Positions 26,795 to 35,827 of a DNA stretch of 64,000 nt are shown piece by piece. The notes below the pieces were generated by a model that was not told the origin of the DNA, ran no database searches, and saw only the letters and a program-made list of their open reading frames with translations. Source of the stretch: an uncultured Eubacteriales bacterium. Lineage in GTDB: Bacteria > Bacillota > Clostridia > Christensenellales > Aristaeellaceae. Each line of letters begins with the position of its first letter. The stretch's first letter is position 1. Location: contig CACWZP010000012.1 in assembly GCA_902765395.1 (NCBI GenBank), positions 35,193 to 99,192 of the forward strand, read 5' to 3'. Position numbers and translations under genes: made by a program.

Positions 26795-27555
26795 GAATCA
26801 CTTGGTTTGGCACGGCCTCTCTGGCCGTTCAGACGCAACGGGGCCGACTGCTGATCGACCCCTTTTTTCCATTCCCAGGAAGCCCCACGCGAGTGCCTGC
26901 GGACGCCTACGACGGGTATGTCCATATCCTGGTCACCCACGGCCACTTCGACCACATCCTGTCCCTGCCCCGGCTGTGCCAGGGGGAGAGGCGGCGCGTC
27001 CACTGCACCCAAACGCCCTTTGACACGTTGAAAAGGCGGGGCGTGGCGGATGATGATCTGGTCAGGATCGCGCCGGGAGACGTATTTGAAATCGACGACA
27101 TGCGCGTGACGGCCTGCCAGTCCCGGCACGTGCGCTTCGACAGCACCATCCTGCGCCGCACGCTGCTGAGCCCGCGGATGCTGCGCCACGCGCGCAACCT
27201 GCCCCGGGTGGCCGGCGGCTTCCTGAAGTACCCCGAGAACGGCGAGACGCTGGGCTTTCTGATCGAGGGCGACGGCGCGCAGGTGTTCGTGCTGGGCAGC
27301 CTGAACCTGGCGGCGGATGTGGACTATCCCACGGGGATGGACCTGCTCGTGCTGCCGTACCAGGGCACGAGCGACCTGCTCACCCCGGCCATTCAGATCA
27401 TCGACCGCCTGAAGCCCCGGGCCGTGCTGTTGGATCACTTCGACGACGCCTTCCCGCCCATCAGCAACACCGTGGACACGAGCGACATTCAGGAATACTA
27501 TGCAGAGAAGCTGCCGGTAAACAGACTCGAACCGGGCCAGAGTTTCACATTGTAG
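26791..27555 (+). CDS. MBL-fold metallo-hydrolase (UlaG-like)
   Basis: 254 residues. The metal motif HxHxDH appears as THGHFDH at about residues 49-55; later ligands may be the His of CQSRHVRFD and the His of LLDHFDD. The N-terminal start (MRITWFGTASL) is typical of UlaG-type phosphodiesterase/lactonase proteins. Its ATG overlaps the stop of the glycosyltransferase gene by 4 bp, and the GH13 gene starts 9 bp later, so the three are co-translated. The substrate is not evident from the sequence. Confidence 0.85.
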   Translation: MRITWFGTASLAVQTQRGRLLIDPFFPFPGSPTRVPADAYDGYVHILVTHGHFDHILSLPRLCQGERRRVHCTQTPFDTLKRRGVADDDLVRIAPGDVFEIDDMRVTACQSRHVRFDSTILRRTLLSPRMLRHARNLPRVAGGFLKYPENGETLGFLIEGDGAQVFVLGSLNLAADVDYPTGMDLLVLPYQGTSDLLTPAIQIIDRLKPRAVLLDHFDDAFPPISNTVDTSDIQEYYAEKLPVNRLEPGQSFTL

Positions 27556-27564
27556 GTGATTGAT

Positions 27565-29052
27565 ATGAAGCGATTGACAGTCATTTCCATACTGCTTGCC
27601 CTTTTCTGCACCGCTGCCCTCGCCGAGCCCGCGGACAACTGGTACGAGGTGTTCGTGCGCTCCTTTCAGGACAGTGACGGCGACGGCCTGGGCGACCTTC
27701 GGGGCCTGACCGACCGCTTGGACTACATTGCGGACATGGGCTGGCGCGGCATGTGGCTGATGCCCGTCATGCCCAGCCCGTCCTATCACAAGTACGACGT
27801 GACGGACTACATGGCCGTCGACGGCGAGTACGGCACGCTGGAGGACATGCGCGCGCTGATCGACGCCGCCCATGCGCGGGGCATCCAGGTCATCCTCGAC
27901 ATGCCCTTCAACCACACCTCCACTCGACACCCCTGGTTCATCGAGGCTGCGGAGGCATTGGAGAGCGGCGGCGAATCCCCTTATATCGAATGGTACAACT
28001 TCCGCCAGGAGGGTGGCAGCGGCTTTGCGCCCCTGGGCGAAACCGGCTGGTTCTACGAGGAGCAGTTCGTGGGCGGCGGCATGCCCGATCTGAACCTGGA
28101 CAACCCTGACGTCCGCGAGGAGATCGAAGCCATCATGGCCTTCTGGCTCAACGACGTGGGCTGCGACGGCTTCCGGCTGGACGCCGTGACCAGCTTCTAC
28201 ACCGGCGACGCCCAGGCCAATATCGCCTTCCTGGGCTGGCTCAAGCGGACGGCGGAGGAATTGAAGCCGAGTTCTTACCTGGTCGGCGAGTGCTGGGCGA
28301 ACCTGAACACAATCGCGGACTACTATCAAAGCGGCGTGGACAGCTTCTTCCTCTTCCCGGCAGCCCAGGGCGAGGGCTTCCTGAACGCCAGCCTGAGCGC
28401 CCGCAAGGCCCCCGCGGAGAAGTTCGCCCGGGAATACCAGAAGGCGCTGGACGCCATCGGCGACGGCCGTCTCGCGCCGTTTTTCTGCAACCACGACACC
28501 GGCCGCACCGTGGGCCTGGTCCGCGGGCGGAGCGACCTGCCCAGGTGCAAGTTCGCCGAGGGCCTGCTGGGCATGCTGGGCGGCAGCGTGTTCACCTACT
28601 ATGGCGAGGAGATCGGCATGGCCGGCAGCGGCGACGACCCCAACAAGCGCCTGGCCATGTACTGGTCGGAGGATGACATGACCGAACAGCCGCCGGGGGT
28701 CACGGCGGTGGAATACCCCTATCCCTCGGTGGAAGAGCAGCTGGCCGATGCGGATTCCCTGCTCAACTACGTGAAGGCCGTCAATCAGGCCCGGCTCGAT
28801 TATCCCGCCATCGCCGATGGCAAAAATACCTTCCTGCTGGCCGAGGGCAGCCTGTGCCTGATGCGGCGGGAGACGGATGGAGATGCCTGCCTGATCGCCA
28901 TGAACTTCTCCAAAGACGCGGCGGGCGAGATCCCCCTGGACGGCGAATATGCCATCGCCTGTGACCTGGAGACGGGGGAGGACGCGGCATCCGTTAGCGA
29001 CGACATCCTCACCGTCCCCGCGTATGGTATTGTGGTGTTGCGCGACAAGTAG
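27565..29052 (+). CDS. Secreted GH13 alpha-amylase-family enzyme
   Basis: 495 residues. The N terminus has a signal peptide ending ALA-EP (about residue 20) without lipobox Cys, so it is exported. GH13 regions are complete: DMPFNHTS (region I), GFRLDAV with nucleophile Asp206, VGECWAN with acid/base Glu242, and FFCNHDTGR with Asp311. A full (beta/alpha)8 barrel and C-terminal beta domain fit the length. It should hydrolyse or transfer alpha-glucosyl linkages outside the cell. ATG at 27565 chosen over the GTG at 27556 because AGGTGAT precedes it. Exact specificity cannot be told. Confidence 0.92.
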   Translation: MKRLTVISILLALFCTAALAEPADNWYEVFVRSFQDSDGDGLGDLRGLTDRLDYIADMGWRGMWLMPVMPSPSYHKYDVTDYMAVDGEYGTLEDMRALIDAAHARGIQVILDMPFNHTSTRHPWFIEAAEALESGGESPYIEWYNFRQEGGSGFAPLGETGWFYEEQFVGGGMPDLNLDNPDVREEIEAIMAFWLNDVGCDGFRLDAVTSFYTGDAQANIAFLGWLKRTAEELKPSSYLVGECWANLNTIADYYQSGVDSFFLFPAAQGEGFLNASLSARKAPAEKFAREYQKALDAIGDGRLAPFFCNHDTGRTVGLVRGRSDLPRCKFAEGLLGMLGGSVFTYYGEEIGMAGSGDDPNKRLAMYWSEDDMTEQPPGVTAVEYPYPSVEEQLADADSLLNYVKAVNQARLDYPAIADGKNTFLLAEGSLCLMRRETDGDACLIAMNFSKDAAGEIPLDGEYAIACDLETGEDAASVSDDILTVPAYGIVVLRDK

Positions 29053-29163
29053 CGCATCGACCCGGGGCGCCCCACCGCGGCACGGAGGCCTGGCCAGCGG
29101 CGGCGCGAACACAGAGCATCCCCACCGCAGCGGGGAAGCGGCCCGCAGGGCAGACGGGGCCCC

Positions 29164-29193
29164 TTGCGCAATTTGCCGGATTTATTGTATAAT
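29164..29193 (+). promoter_or_regulatory. Sigma-A promoter for the membrane protein/Hsp70-like operon
   Basis: TTGCGC and a consensus TATAAT with an 18-bp spacer, about 37 bp before the ATG at 29230. Confidence 0.65.
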
Positions 29194-29229
29194 ATATGTG
29201 TACCATTATCCCCACGGGAGGCTACGATC

Positions 29230-30120
29230 ATGGACAAGCTCAGCCTTGCGGCGCTGCTGGACGACGACCGCGAGATGATCCTTTCAAACCTGGCGCGGGA
29301 CCGCTCGCTGCCGGCGGCGCAGGCGTCGCTGGAGAAGGCCGTCGATCGGGTGATGTACCGCTATACCGAAGCCGCCGACAGCGAGGCGCTGCGCGACGGC
29401 GCACAGTACATCCTGCAGAGCATGAAGAACACCCTGCCGCTGATCGACGCGGTGGGCGAGGCCCGGAGCTGGAAGAAGGAGCTGCCGAAGCCCTCGAAGA
29501 CCGGGCTGCGCTTCGGGGCGATGCAGGCGATCCTGGTGACGCTGGGCACGCTGCTGATCCTGGCCTCGGTGCTGGGCGTGATGTTCGCCGGGCACATGGG
29601 CGGGGCGCTGGCCTTCGTGAAGGCGCTGGTGCCCACCGTCCTGGGCGGCGGCGCGCTGCTCTGGGCAGGCATTTCCATGGCCAGGCCGAAGAAGCAGAAG
29701 AAAAAGGCCGCGGAGGCGGAGCCGGACACCCGCACGGAGTTCCTGGTGGACTGCGAGAAGGCGTATCACATGCTGCACGGCGCGATGCTCCAGGCGGACG
29801 GCCAGCTGGACCGCATGCGCGAAGAACTGGCCCTGGACAGGCAGAACCGCGCCGATGCCGCGCCGGGTGGCGGGCTCTCCGGCGAGACGCTGGAGCTGCT
29901 CGCCCAGCTGCTGGAGGCCGCCTATGCCTCCCACGACGACGCGGCCCGGGAATCCGCCTCGGCCATCCGCTTCTACCTGCACAACGCCGGCGTGGACGTG
30001 GTGGACTACGAGAAGGGCCGGGAGAGCTGGTTTGAATTCCTGCCCGCCGAGCCCGGGACGCTGCGCCCGGCGCTGGTCTGTGGCGGCAAACTGCTGAAAA
30101 AGGGCATGGCGGCGCGCTGA
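29230..30120 (+). CDS. Two-helix membrane protein with a possible GrpE-like C-terminal domain
   Basis: 296 residues; GGGAGG precedes the ATG at 29230. N-terminal helical cytoplasmic region (1-90), two membrane helices (about 98-150), a Lys-rich stretch (PKKQKKKAA) and a C-terminal helical domain. The last part (NAGVDVVDYEKG, then PGTLRPALVCGGKLLKKG) is reminiscent of the head of GrpE nucleotide-exchange factors, where LRPALV and a KG motif occur. This is an inference from short motifs only. The next gene, 21 bp downstream, encodes an Hsp70-like ATPase, which is what such a factor would serve. Otherwise function unknown. Confidence 0.75.
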   Translation: MDKLSLAALLDDDREMILSNLARDRSLPAAQASLEKAVDRVMYRYTEAADSEALRDGAQYILQSMKNTLPLIDAVGEARSWKKELPKPSKTGLRFGAMQAILVTLGTLLILASVLGVMFAGHMGGALAFVKALVPTVLGGGALLWAGISMARPKKQKKKAAEAEPDTRTEFLVDCEKAYHMLHGAMLQADGQLDRMREELALDRQNRADAAPGGGLSGETLELLAQLLEAAYASHDDAARESASAIRFYLHNAGVDVVDYEKGRESWFEFLPAEPGTLRPALVCGGKLLKKGMAAR

Positions 30121-30141
30121 CGCCGCGATGTAGGTGATACT

Positions 30142-32049
30142 ATGAACAGATACTATGGCTTTGACCTGGGCGACGCCGAGAGCGCGGTCTGCCGCCTGAA
30201 CAAGCGGGACGCCGGCGTGCCGGAGGTGCTGCCGGTGCGCGAGGCCAGGAGCTTCATCACGGCCTATGCCCAGCTGCCCACCGGCGAGCTGCTGATCGGC
30301 GAAAGCGCCTGCTACGACACCAGCGCCGTGCGCCGCAGCATCCGCTTCAAGAGCAACTTCCTCACCGACCCGGAGAGCGAGAAGGACGTGAAGCGCTTCG
30401 CGGCGGGGGTGCTGGGCGAGCTGTACGCCGATGGCAACCTGGTCAAGGACGACGACTGCTGCTTCTACATCGGCTGCCCCGCCGGCTGGGACCGGGCCGC
30501 GCGGGAGCGCTATCGCCGCATCTTCGAGGACACCGGCTATCCGCCCGCACGCATCGTCTCCGAATCCCGGGCGGCGCTGATCTCTGCCTGCCAGTCCAAG
30601 CACTTCCAGGTGGGCTACGACATCATGTCCAAGCCGGTGCTGGTGGTGGACATCGGCTCCTCCACCACCGACTTTGCCTTCATCCTCGGGGGCAAGGAGG
30701 TGGAGCTGCAGACCGCGGGCGAGGTGCGCCTGGGCGGCGGCATCATGGACGAGCTGCTGCTGGAGGAATCCATCCGAAGGAGCGACGACGAGGCTGCCGT
30801 GCGCAGCGCGCTCCAGGCCAGCCCGCCCTGGCGCAGCTACTGCGAATTCGCCGCCCGTCGCCTGAAGGAGCAATACTTCTCCGACGAGGACTACTGGCGG
30901 GACAACGCCTGTCAAAAGACCATCCTCATCCGCGTGGGCGCCGGGGCGAAGCTGACGCTGCGCATCGACGAAAGGATCGCCGACCGGGTGCTGAACAAGG
31001 GCGCGGCGCAGCTGGAGGGCAGGTCGTTCCGGGAGGCCTTCATCGGCAGCCTGAAGGAGCTGCGCGCGAAGCTGAAGGACCAGCTGCCGGAGCTGCTGTT
31101 CCTCACCGGCGGCGTGTCCCGCCTGCCCGCTATCCGGGACTGGTGCGAGAAGGTCTATCCCGAGGCGGTCATCATCACCGGCGCGGAGCCGGAGTTCTCC
31201 GTGTCCCGGGGCCTGGCCTGGAGCGGCCGCATCGACGAGGAGCTGCGCGAGTTCCGAAAAGAAGTGGAGGAGCTGATCGACTCCAGCGCCGTGGAGCGCA
31301 TCGTGGAGGGCCGCATCGACGACCTGTACCATCGCATCGTGGACGCCATGGTGGAGCCGATCCTGCGCCGCGTGGCGCTGCCGGTGTTCGACCGCTGGCG
31401 CAACGACGACATCCGCAAGCTCTCCGACATCGACCAGATCGTGCAGAAGGAGATCGAGGCCTGGCTGCACTCCGACGAGGCCCAGCAGCTGCTGGTGAAG
31501 CCCATCGCGGAGTGGCTGAAGCCCGTGGCCTACGACGTGGAGGAGAAGACCATGCCCATCTGCGTGCGGCACAACGTGCCCTACAAGGCCATGAGCCTGA
31601 ATTCCTACTTCTCCCTGTCCGACATCGACATCCGCATCGACGCCAAGGAGGTCTTCGCCGTGGAGGGCCTCACCTGGCTGATCAACACCATCATTTCCAT
31701 CATCGTGGGCCTGGTCTGCGGCGGCAGCGGCCTGGCCATCATCTCCAGCGGCATTTCCGGCATCGTGGCGGGGGCGATCCTCTCGCTGCTGATCCTGTTC
31801 CTGGGCAAGGAGAAGATGCAGGAGGTGTTCATGAACGCCGACATTCCGCGGCCCATGCGCAAGCTGGTGCCCCGGGGACACTTCGAGGCCCGCATCGACC
31901 GGATGACCGAGGAGGTCAAGAGCAGCTTCTACAGCAACCTGGAGAACGAGAAGAACGCGGAGATCACCGAGCGCATGGCTGCGGAGATCTCCCAGCAGAT
32001 CGAACAGTGCCTGGCCAAGATGGCCGAGGTGGTGGAAATCCCGCTGTGA
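30142..32049 (+). CDS. Hsp70-like ATPase with a C-terminal membrane anchor
   Basis: 635 residues. The actin/Hsp70 fold is shown by a modified phosphate-1 loop (YYGFDLGDAESAV), phosphate-2 (VLVVDIGSSTTDF, about 172-184) and the adenosine motif (LFLTGGVSRLP, about 316-326). The canonical substrate-binding beta domain is absent; instead a helical region (about 370-500), a hydrophobic hairpin (about 509-556, GLTWLINTIISIIVGLVCGG and a second helix) and a C-terminal helical tail follow. It is therefore probably membrane-tethered. Such Hsp70-like proteins are known in Firmicutes but are poorly characterised. It sits in an operon between the membrane protein above and a GH30 enzyme. Confidence 0.85.
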   Translation: MNRYYGFDLGDAESAVCRLNKRDAGVPEVLPVREARSFITAYAQLPTGELLIGESACYDTSAVRRSIRFKSNFLTDPESEKDVKRFAAGVLGELYADGNLVKDDDCCFYIGCPAGWDRAARERYRRIFEDTGYPPARIVSESRAALISACQSKHFQVGYDIMSKPVLVVDIGSSTTDFAFILGGKEVELQTAGEVRLGGGIMDELLLEESIRRSDDEAAVRSALQASPPWRSYCEFAARRLKEQYFSDEDYWRDNACQKTILIRVGAGAKLTLRIDERIADRVLNKGAAQLEGRSFREAFIGSLKELRAKLKDQLPELLFLTGGVSRLPAIRDWCEKVYPEAVIITGAEPEFSVSRGLAWSGRIDEELREFRKEVEELIDSSAVERIVEGRIDDLYHRIVDAMVEPILRRVALPVFDRWRNDDIRKLSDIDQIVQKEIEAWLHSDEAQQLLVKPIAEWLKPVAYDVEEKTMPICVRHNVPYKAMSLNSYFSLSDIDIRIDAKEVFAVEGLTWLINTIISIIVGLVCGGSGLAIISSGISGIVAGAILSLLILFLGKEKMQEVFMNADIPRPMRKLVPRGHFEARIDRMTEEVKSSFYSNLENEKNAEITERMAAEISQQIEQCLAKMAEVVEIPL

Positions 32050-32063
32050 CGGAGGGCAAAAGC

Positions 32064-33563
32064 ATGGAAGCGACCAGGACGACCATTCAGTTTGACACAA
32101 AGACCGGTGAAATCGCCCATGACAGCGCGGTGCTGACCTGGGTGGACGAGGCGACGCTGCCCAAGGCTGTGGAGGCCGGCGTGGTGGGCCTCTACCCGGA
32201 TTATGCCTTCCAGACGCTGGAGGGCTGGGGCTGCGCCATGACGGAGACGGCCTGCTACCTGCTGTCCCGCATGTTGCCGGAGAACCGCCGCGCGGCGCTG
32301 TCCCGCTGGTTCGGCCCGGAGGGCATGGACGCCCGGTTCATCCGCATCCACATCGACTCCTGCGACTACTCCCTCACGGAGTACCAGGCCGTGGCCGATC
32401 CCATCGCCGACCCGGAGCTCAACACCTTCTCCATCGAACGGGACCGCCAGTACATCCTGCCCGTGGTGAAGGAGGCCCTTGCCATGGCCGCTGGGCCGGT
32501 GAAGGTGCTGCTGTCGCCCTGGTCGCCGCCGTGGCAGTGGAAGACCCCGCCGGAGTTCAGCCAGAACGACGCTGCGGTCTATGGCGGCGCGGATTTCGCG
32601 GTGGACACCACCAGGCCCGGCCGCTGCTTCGGCGGGCGGCTGAAGCGGGAATACTACGGCGCCTGGGCGAAGTACCTGGTGAAGTTCATCCAGGCCTACC
32701 TTGACGAGGGCATCCCGGTGGGCATGCTGTCCATCCAGAACGAGGCCTCCGCCGCCACGCCCTGGGACAGCTGCCTCTGGAGCGGCGAGCAGGAGCGGGA
32801 CTTCCTCAAGAACTTCCTCTATCCTGAGATGGAAAAGGCTGGCCTGGCCGGGAAGATCGAGATCTTCATCTGGGATCACAACAAGGAGCGGGCCATCGAG
32901 CACATCGACGCCTTCATGGCCGATCCCGAGGCTGCCGGGAAGGTGGACGGCTTCGCCTATCACTGGTACTCCGGCGACCACTTCGAGACGCTGGAACTGC
33001 TCCACGGCCGCTATCCCGACCGGGTGCTGATGCACTCGGAGAGCTGCCCGCTGCACAAGCCGGGGGACCCCCTATCCGGCAGCGCCAGCGAGGACGGCGT
33101 GCTGAACAAGGGCGGCGACGACCGCACGCCCGAGGAGTGCGACTACGGCGACGCCATCGACTACGCCCATGACATCATCGGCGACATCAACTGCGGCATG
33201 CAGCGCTGGATCGACTGGAACATGATCGTCGACCGCACGGGCGGCCCGCGGCACGTGGGCGGCGGCTTTGCCGCGCCGCTGATCTGCGAGGACGATTTCA
33301 CCTTCAGCGAGACGCTGTGCTTCAATTATCTGCGCGAAATTGCGAAGACCGTCAAACCCGGCGCGGTGCGCATCGGCAAGTCGGTGTTTTCAAGGGACGT
33401 GGAGGCGGCGGCCTGCCGCAACCCGGACGGCTCCATCGGCGTGCTGCTCTTGAACCGGGCGGGGGAGGACCAGGCGGTCAACCTGCGCATGGGCGGCAGG
33501 ATCCTGCGGGACGTGGCACTGCCCACGGGGACGTTGACGACGGTCGTGATCGACGGCGACTGA
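32064..33563 (+). CDS. GH30 family glycoside hydrolase
   Basis: 499 residues, no signal peptide, so probably cytoplasmic. GH30 landmarks: FQTLEGWGCAMTETACYL near the N terminus, LLSPWSPPWQWK, acid/base Glu227 in SIQNEAS, nucleophile Glu326 in LMHSESCP, and a C-terminal beta-sandwich (RNPDGSIGVLLLN). Candidate activities are beta-glucosidase, glucosylceramidase or beta-1,6-glucanase. It starts 14 bp after the Hsp70-like gene with GGAGGG before the ATG. It may process sugars brought in by the ABC importer on the other side of the convergent gap. Confidence 0.9.
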   Translation: MEATRTTIQFDTKTGEIAHDSAVLTWVDEATLPKAVEAGVVGLYPDYAFQTLEGWGCAMTETACYLLSRMLPENRRAALSRWFGPEGMDARFIRIHIDSCDYSLTEYQAVADPIADPELNTFSIERDRQYILPVVKEALAMAAGPVKVLLSPWSPPWQWKTPPEFSQNDAAVYGGADFAVDTTRPGRCFGGRLKREYYGAWAKYLVKFIQAYLDEGIPVGMLSIQNEASAATPWDSCLWSGEQERDFLKNFLYPEMEKAGLAGKIEIFIWDHNKERAIEHIDAFMADPEAAGKVDGFAYHWYSGDHFETLELLHGRYPDRVLMHSESCPLHKPGDPLSGSASEDGVLNKGGDDRTPEECDYGDAIDYAHDIIGDINCGMQRWIDWNMIVDRTGGPRHVGGGFAAPLICEDDFTFSETLCFNYLREIAKTVKPGAVRIGKSVFSRDVEAAACRNPDGSIGVLLLNRAGEDQAVNLRMGGRILRDVALPTGTLTTVVIDGD

Positions 33564-33566
33564 TTG

Positions 33567-33650
33567 CCCCTCTCACGGCGGCCCCGCCACCAAAGCCTCC
33601 CTCCCCGAGGGAGGGGAGTCTGAAGGGCTGACGGGAGGGAATTGACATCC
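33567..33650 (+). repeat. GC-rich intergenic repeat-like element (CCTCCCTCC/GGGAGG type)
   Basis: Contains CCTCCCTCCCCGAGGGAGG and a terminal CTGACGGGAGGGA, resembling the dispersed intergenic repeats of gut Clostridia. A related ending (CTGACGGAAGAGG) occurs in the parE-parC gap near 49895. Seen in sequence; family membership is inferred. Confidence 0.4.
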
Positions 33651-33680
33651 CCCGACATCCCTGAAGAACCCAAACAAAAA

Positions 33681-33933
33681 GGGGCTGTCTCAGAATGAGA
33701 CAGCCCTGAATGGTTGTCATGCGAAGGGTATACTCTCATAGGCAAATGAATTGGCGCTGCACGCCATGAATTGACTGCTGCGCAGTCATGATTTGCACCT
33801 GCGGTGCATGATTTGAATTGCGCCTTCCCATGCCCGGAGGGCAAATCACGCACGAAGTGCAATTCATGCCCGAAGGGCAATTCACGCACCGAAGGCGCAA
33901 TTCATTGGGGCTGTCTCAGAATGAGACAGCCCC
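33681..33933. repeat. Octamer-punctuated hairpin array, copy 1
   Basis: A perfect hairpin (GGGCTGTCTCA, loop GAA, TGAGACAGCCC) at 33682-33706 and its 12-bp twin at 33907-33933 bracket a symmetrical array. Left half: ATGAATTG/ATGATTTG octamers at 33746, 33766, 33788 and 33808 separated by mini-hairpins (GGCG/CGCC, ACTGC/GCAGT, GCACC/GGTGC). Right half: reverse-complement octamers at 33842, 33860, 33878 and 33898 separated by GCCC/GGGC-type hairpins. AATTGCGCCTTC (33816-33827) pairs with GAAGGCGCAATT (33891-33902). On the minus strand the 33681 hairpin is followed by TTTTT, so it probably ends the ABC operon transcript. A second copy lies at 41151-41362. Confidence 0.85.
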
Positions 33934-33958
33934 TTAATCATGTCCTCAATGCCTTCGC

Positions 33959-34840
33959 TTATCCCTTCACAGCGCCGGCGATGAAGCTGTCCTGAATCTG
34001 CTTGCTCAGGAACACATACACCAGCAGCGTGGGGATGGTGGCGATGGACAGCGCCGCGCCGATGGGGCCCCAGTCGGTGGTGTACTGGCCGGAGAGGGCC
34101 TGCACGCCGACAGGCAGCGTCTTGAGGGAATCCTTGCTGATGAACACGTTGGCGAACATCAGCTCGTTCCAGCACTGCAGGAACGTGTAGATGCCGACCG
34201 TCGCCACGGCGGGCATCATCAGCGGCGCGATGATGCGGATGAACGTGCCCCACACGCCGCAGCCGTCGATGAAGCAGGCCTCGTCCAGGTCATAGGGGAT
34301 GTCGCCCATGAAGCCCACGGAGATCAGTATGCCCATGGCCAGTGAGAACGCGGAGTAGGGGATGATCAGCGCCCAGTAGCTGTTCAGCATATGCACTCTG
34401 GCCAGCGTGGTGTACAGCGGCACGATGGACGCATGGATCGGGATCGTAAGGCCCAGCATGAAGAACTTGTGGGTGGTCTTACTCAGCTTCCAGTCCAGGC
34501 GCGTCATGGCGTAGGTGGCCATGATGGAGGCCACCAGCGTGATCAGGATGGTGGACACCGCCACGATGACGCTGTTCAGGAAGTACTGGGGCATGTTGCC
34601 CGTGTTCATGGCCCGGGTGTAGTTCTCCCAGACCCAGTACTTGGGCAGGCCGATGACGTTTTCGCCGAAGATTTCAGCGTTGTTTTTCAGCGAGAAGGTC
34701 AGCATCCAGTAGACCGGGAACAGGCTGATGAAAGCCCAGATGACCAGCACGACATAGGACGCGATCTGGCCCGCGGTTTTCTTGGGTTTCTTGTTCGACC
34801 TCACAGGAGGATACTTTTTATCAAGAGTCGCTGTATTCAT
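33959..34840 (-). CDS. Carbohydrate ABC transporter permease (MalG type, CUT1)
   Basis: 293 residues, six membrane helices. The EAA loop, which couples to the ATPase, is seen as DLDEACFIDGCGVWGTFIRI (about residues 192-211). Third gene of a binding protein, MalF-type, MalG-type operon; its ATG overlaps the MalF-type stop by 4 bp. No ATPase gene follows, so a shared MsmX-type ATPase encoded elsewhere is likely, as is known for CUT1 systems in Firmicutes. The transcript appears to run into the hairpin array before terminating. Confidence 0.95.
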   Translation of the reverse strand: MNTATLDKKYPPVRSNKKPKKTAGQIASYVVLVIWAFISLFPVYWMLTFSLKNNAEIFGENVIGLPKYWVWENYTRAMNTGNMPQYFLNSVIVAVSTILITLVASIMATYAMTRLDWKLSKTTHKFFMLGLTIPIHASIVPLYTTLARVHMLNSYWALIIPYSAFSLAMGILISVGFMGDIPYDLDEACFIDGCGVWGTFIRIIAPLMMPAVATVGIYTFLQCWNELMFANVFISKDSLKTLPVGVQALSGQYTTDWGPIGAALSIATIPTLLVYVFLSKQIQDSFIAGAVKG

Positions 34841-35721
34841 CGTCCCTTATCCTCCTTGAAAACCATATTGATGATGATGGCAAACACGAAGCACAGCACG
34901 ATCAGCATCACGGCGATGGTGCTGCCCATGCCGTAGCGGTTGCGCAGGAACAGCAGGTTGATCATCAATGTGCTGGGCACCTCGGTGGCGTGGTTCGGGC
35001 CGCCGTTGGTCAGCACGTAGATCAGGTCGAAGGATTTCAGCGAGCCGGTCACCGCGAAGATGACGCTGACGCGCAGGATCGGCTTGATGTAGGGGATGAT
35101 GATGTAGCGGTTCACCTGGCCCTCGGTGCAGCCGTCGATCATGGCGGCCTCGTTCAGCTCCGGCGGCACGCCCTTGATGCCGGCATACATCAGCAGCATG
35201 TGATAGCCCACGTACTGCCAAAGTATGGGCACGAACGCAGCCCAAAGCGCCGTGGTCTTGTCGCCCAGCCAGACGTGTGTCCAGCTGTCAAGGCCCAGCG
35301 ACTTCAGGAAAAGGTTCAGCACGCCGTAGTCGGGGTTGTAGATCTTGATCCACAACTGGCCGATAACCACGGTGGAAATCAGTACGGGCATGAAGTAAAC
35401 GGAAAGGTAAAACCGATCGCCGAGGGGCTTCCGGCTCAGTTTAAGAGCCAGCCACAGCGCGAAGGGCAGCTGAATACAGGTGGAAAAAACGGCCAGCAGC
35501 ATCGCGTTCTTCAATGCACGCATGATGTTGATGGACTTGCTGGTGAACAGCTCCTGATAGTTGGCCAGGCCGATGAACTTGGGGGTGAGCAGGCCGTTCC
35601 ACTCCGTCAGGCTGTAGTAGCCCGAAAGAATGATCGGTGCGATCAGCACCCCGACGAACAGGATCAGCGCGGGCAACAGAAACAGGAAAATATTCAGCTT
35701 GTAGCTAAACGGTCTTCTCAT
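34837..35721 (-). CDS. Carbohydrate ABC transporter permease (MalF type, CUT1)
   Basis: 294 residues from the ATG at 35721 (AAAGGAG nearby; the longer frame begins with TTG). Six helices with an EAA loop (ELNEAAMIDGCTEGQVNRYI, around residue 190). It forms a heterodimer with the MalG-type permease downstream. The binding-protein gene is 106 bp upstream on the same strand. Confidence 0.95.
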   Translation of the reverse strand: MRRPFSYKLNIFLFLLPALILFVGVLIAPIILSGYYSLTEWNGLLTPKFIGLANYQELFTSKSINIMRALKNAMLLAVFSTCIQLPFALWLALKLSRKPLGDRFYLSVYFMPVLISTVVIGQLWIKIYNPDYGVLNLFLKSLGLDSWTHVWLGDKTTALWAAFVPILWQYVGYHMLLMYAGIKGVPPELNEAAMIDGCTEGQVNRYIIIPYIKPILRVSVIFAVTGSLKSFDLIYVLTNGGPNHATEVPSTLMINLLFLRNRYGMGSTIAVMLIVLCFVFAIIINMVFKEDKGR

Positions 35722-35827
35722 GGTCTGTGCTCCTTTACTCAAAAGAGAGGAGACGGCCCTTGCGGGTGAACCCCGTATAGGGCCATCTCCTCATCAATCC
35801 AAGCTAAATCGGATGTTTGACCTTGAA

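Noticed and set aside
27556-27564. GTG start for the GH13 gene
   Set aside because: The ATG at 27565 has a ribosome site and gives a proper signal peptide.
33740-33906. CRISPR array
   Set aside because: The repeated unit is an octamer, the spacers are self-complementary hairpins, the orientation flips in the middle, and no cas gene is near.
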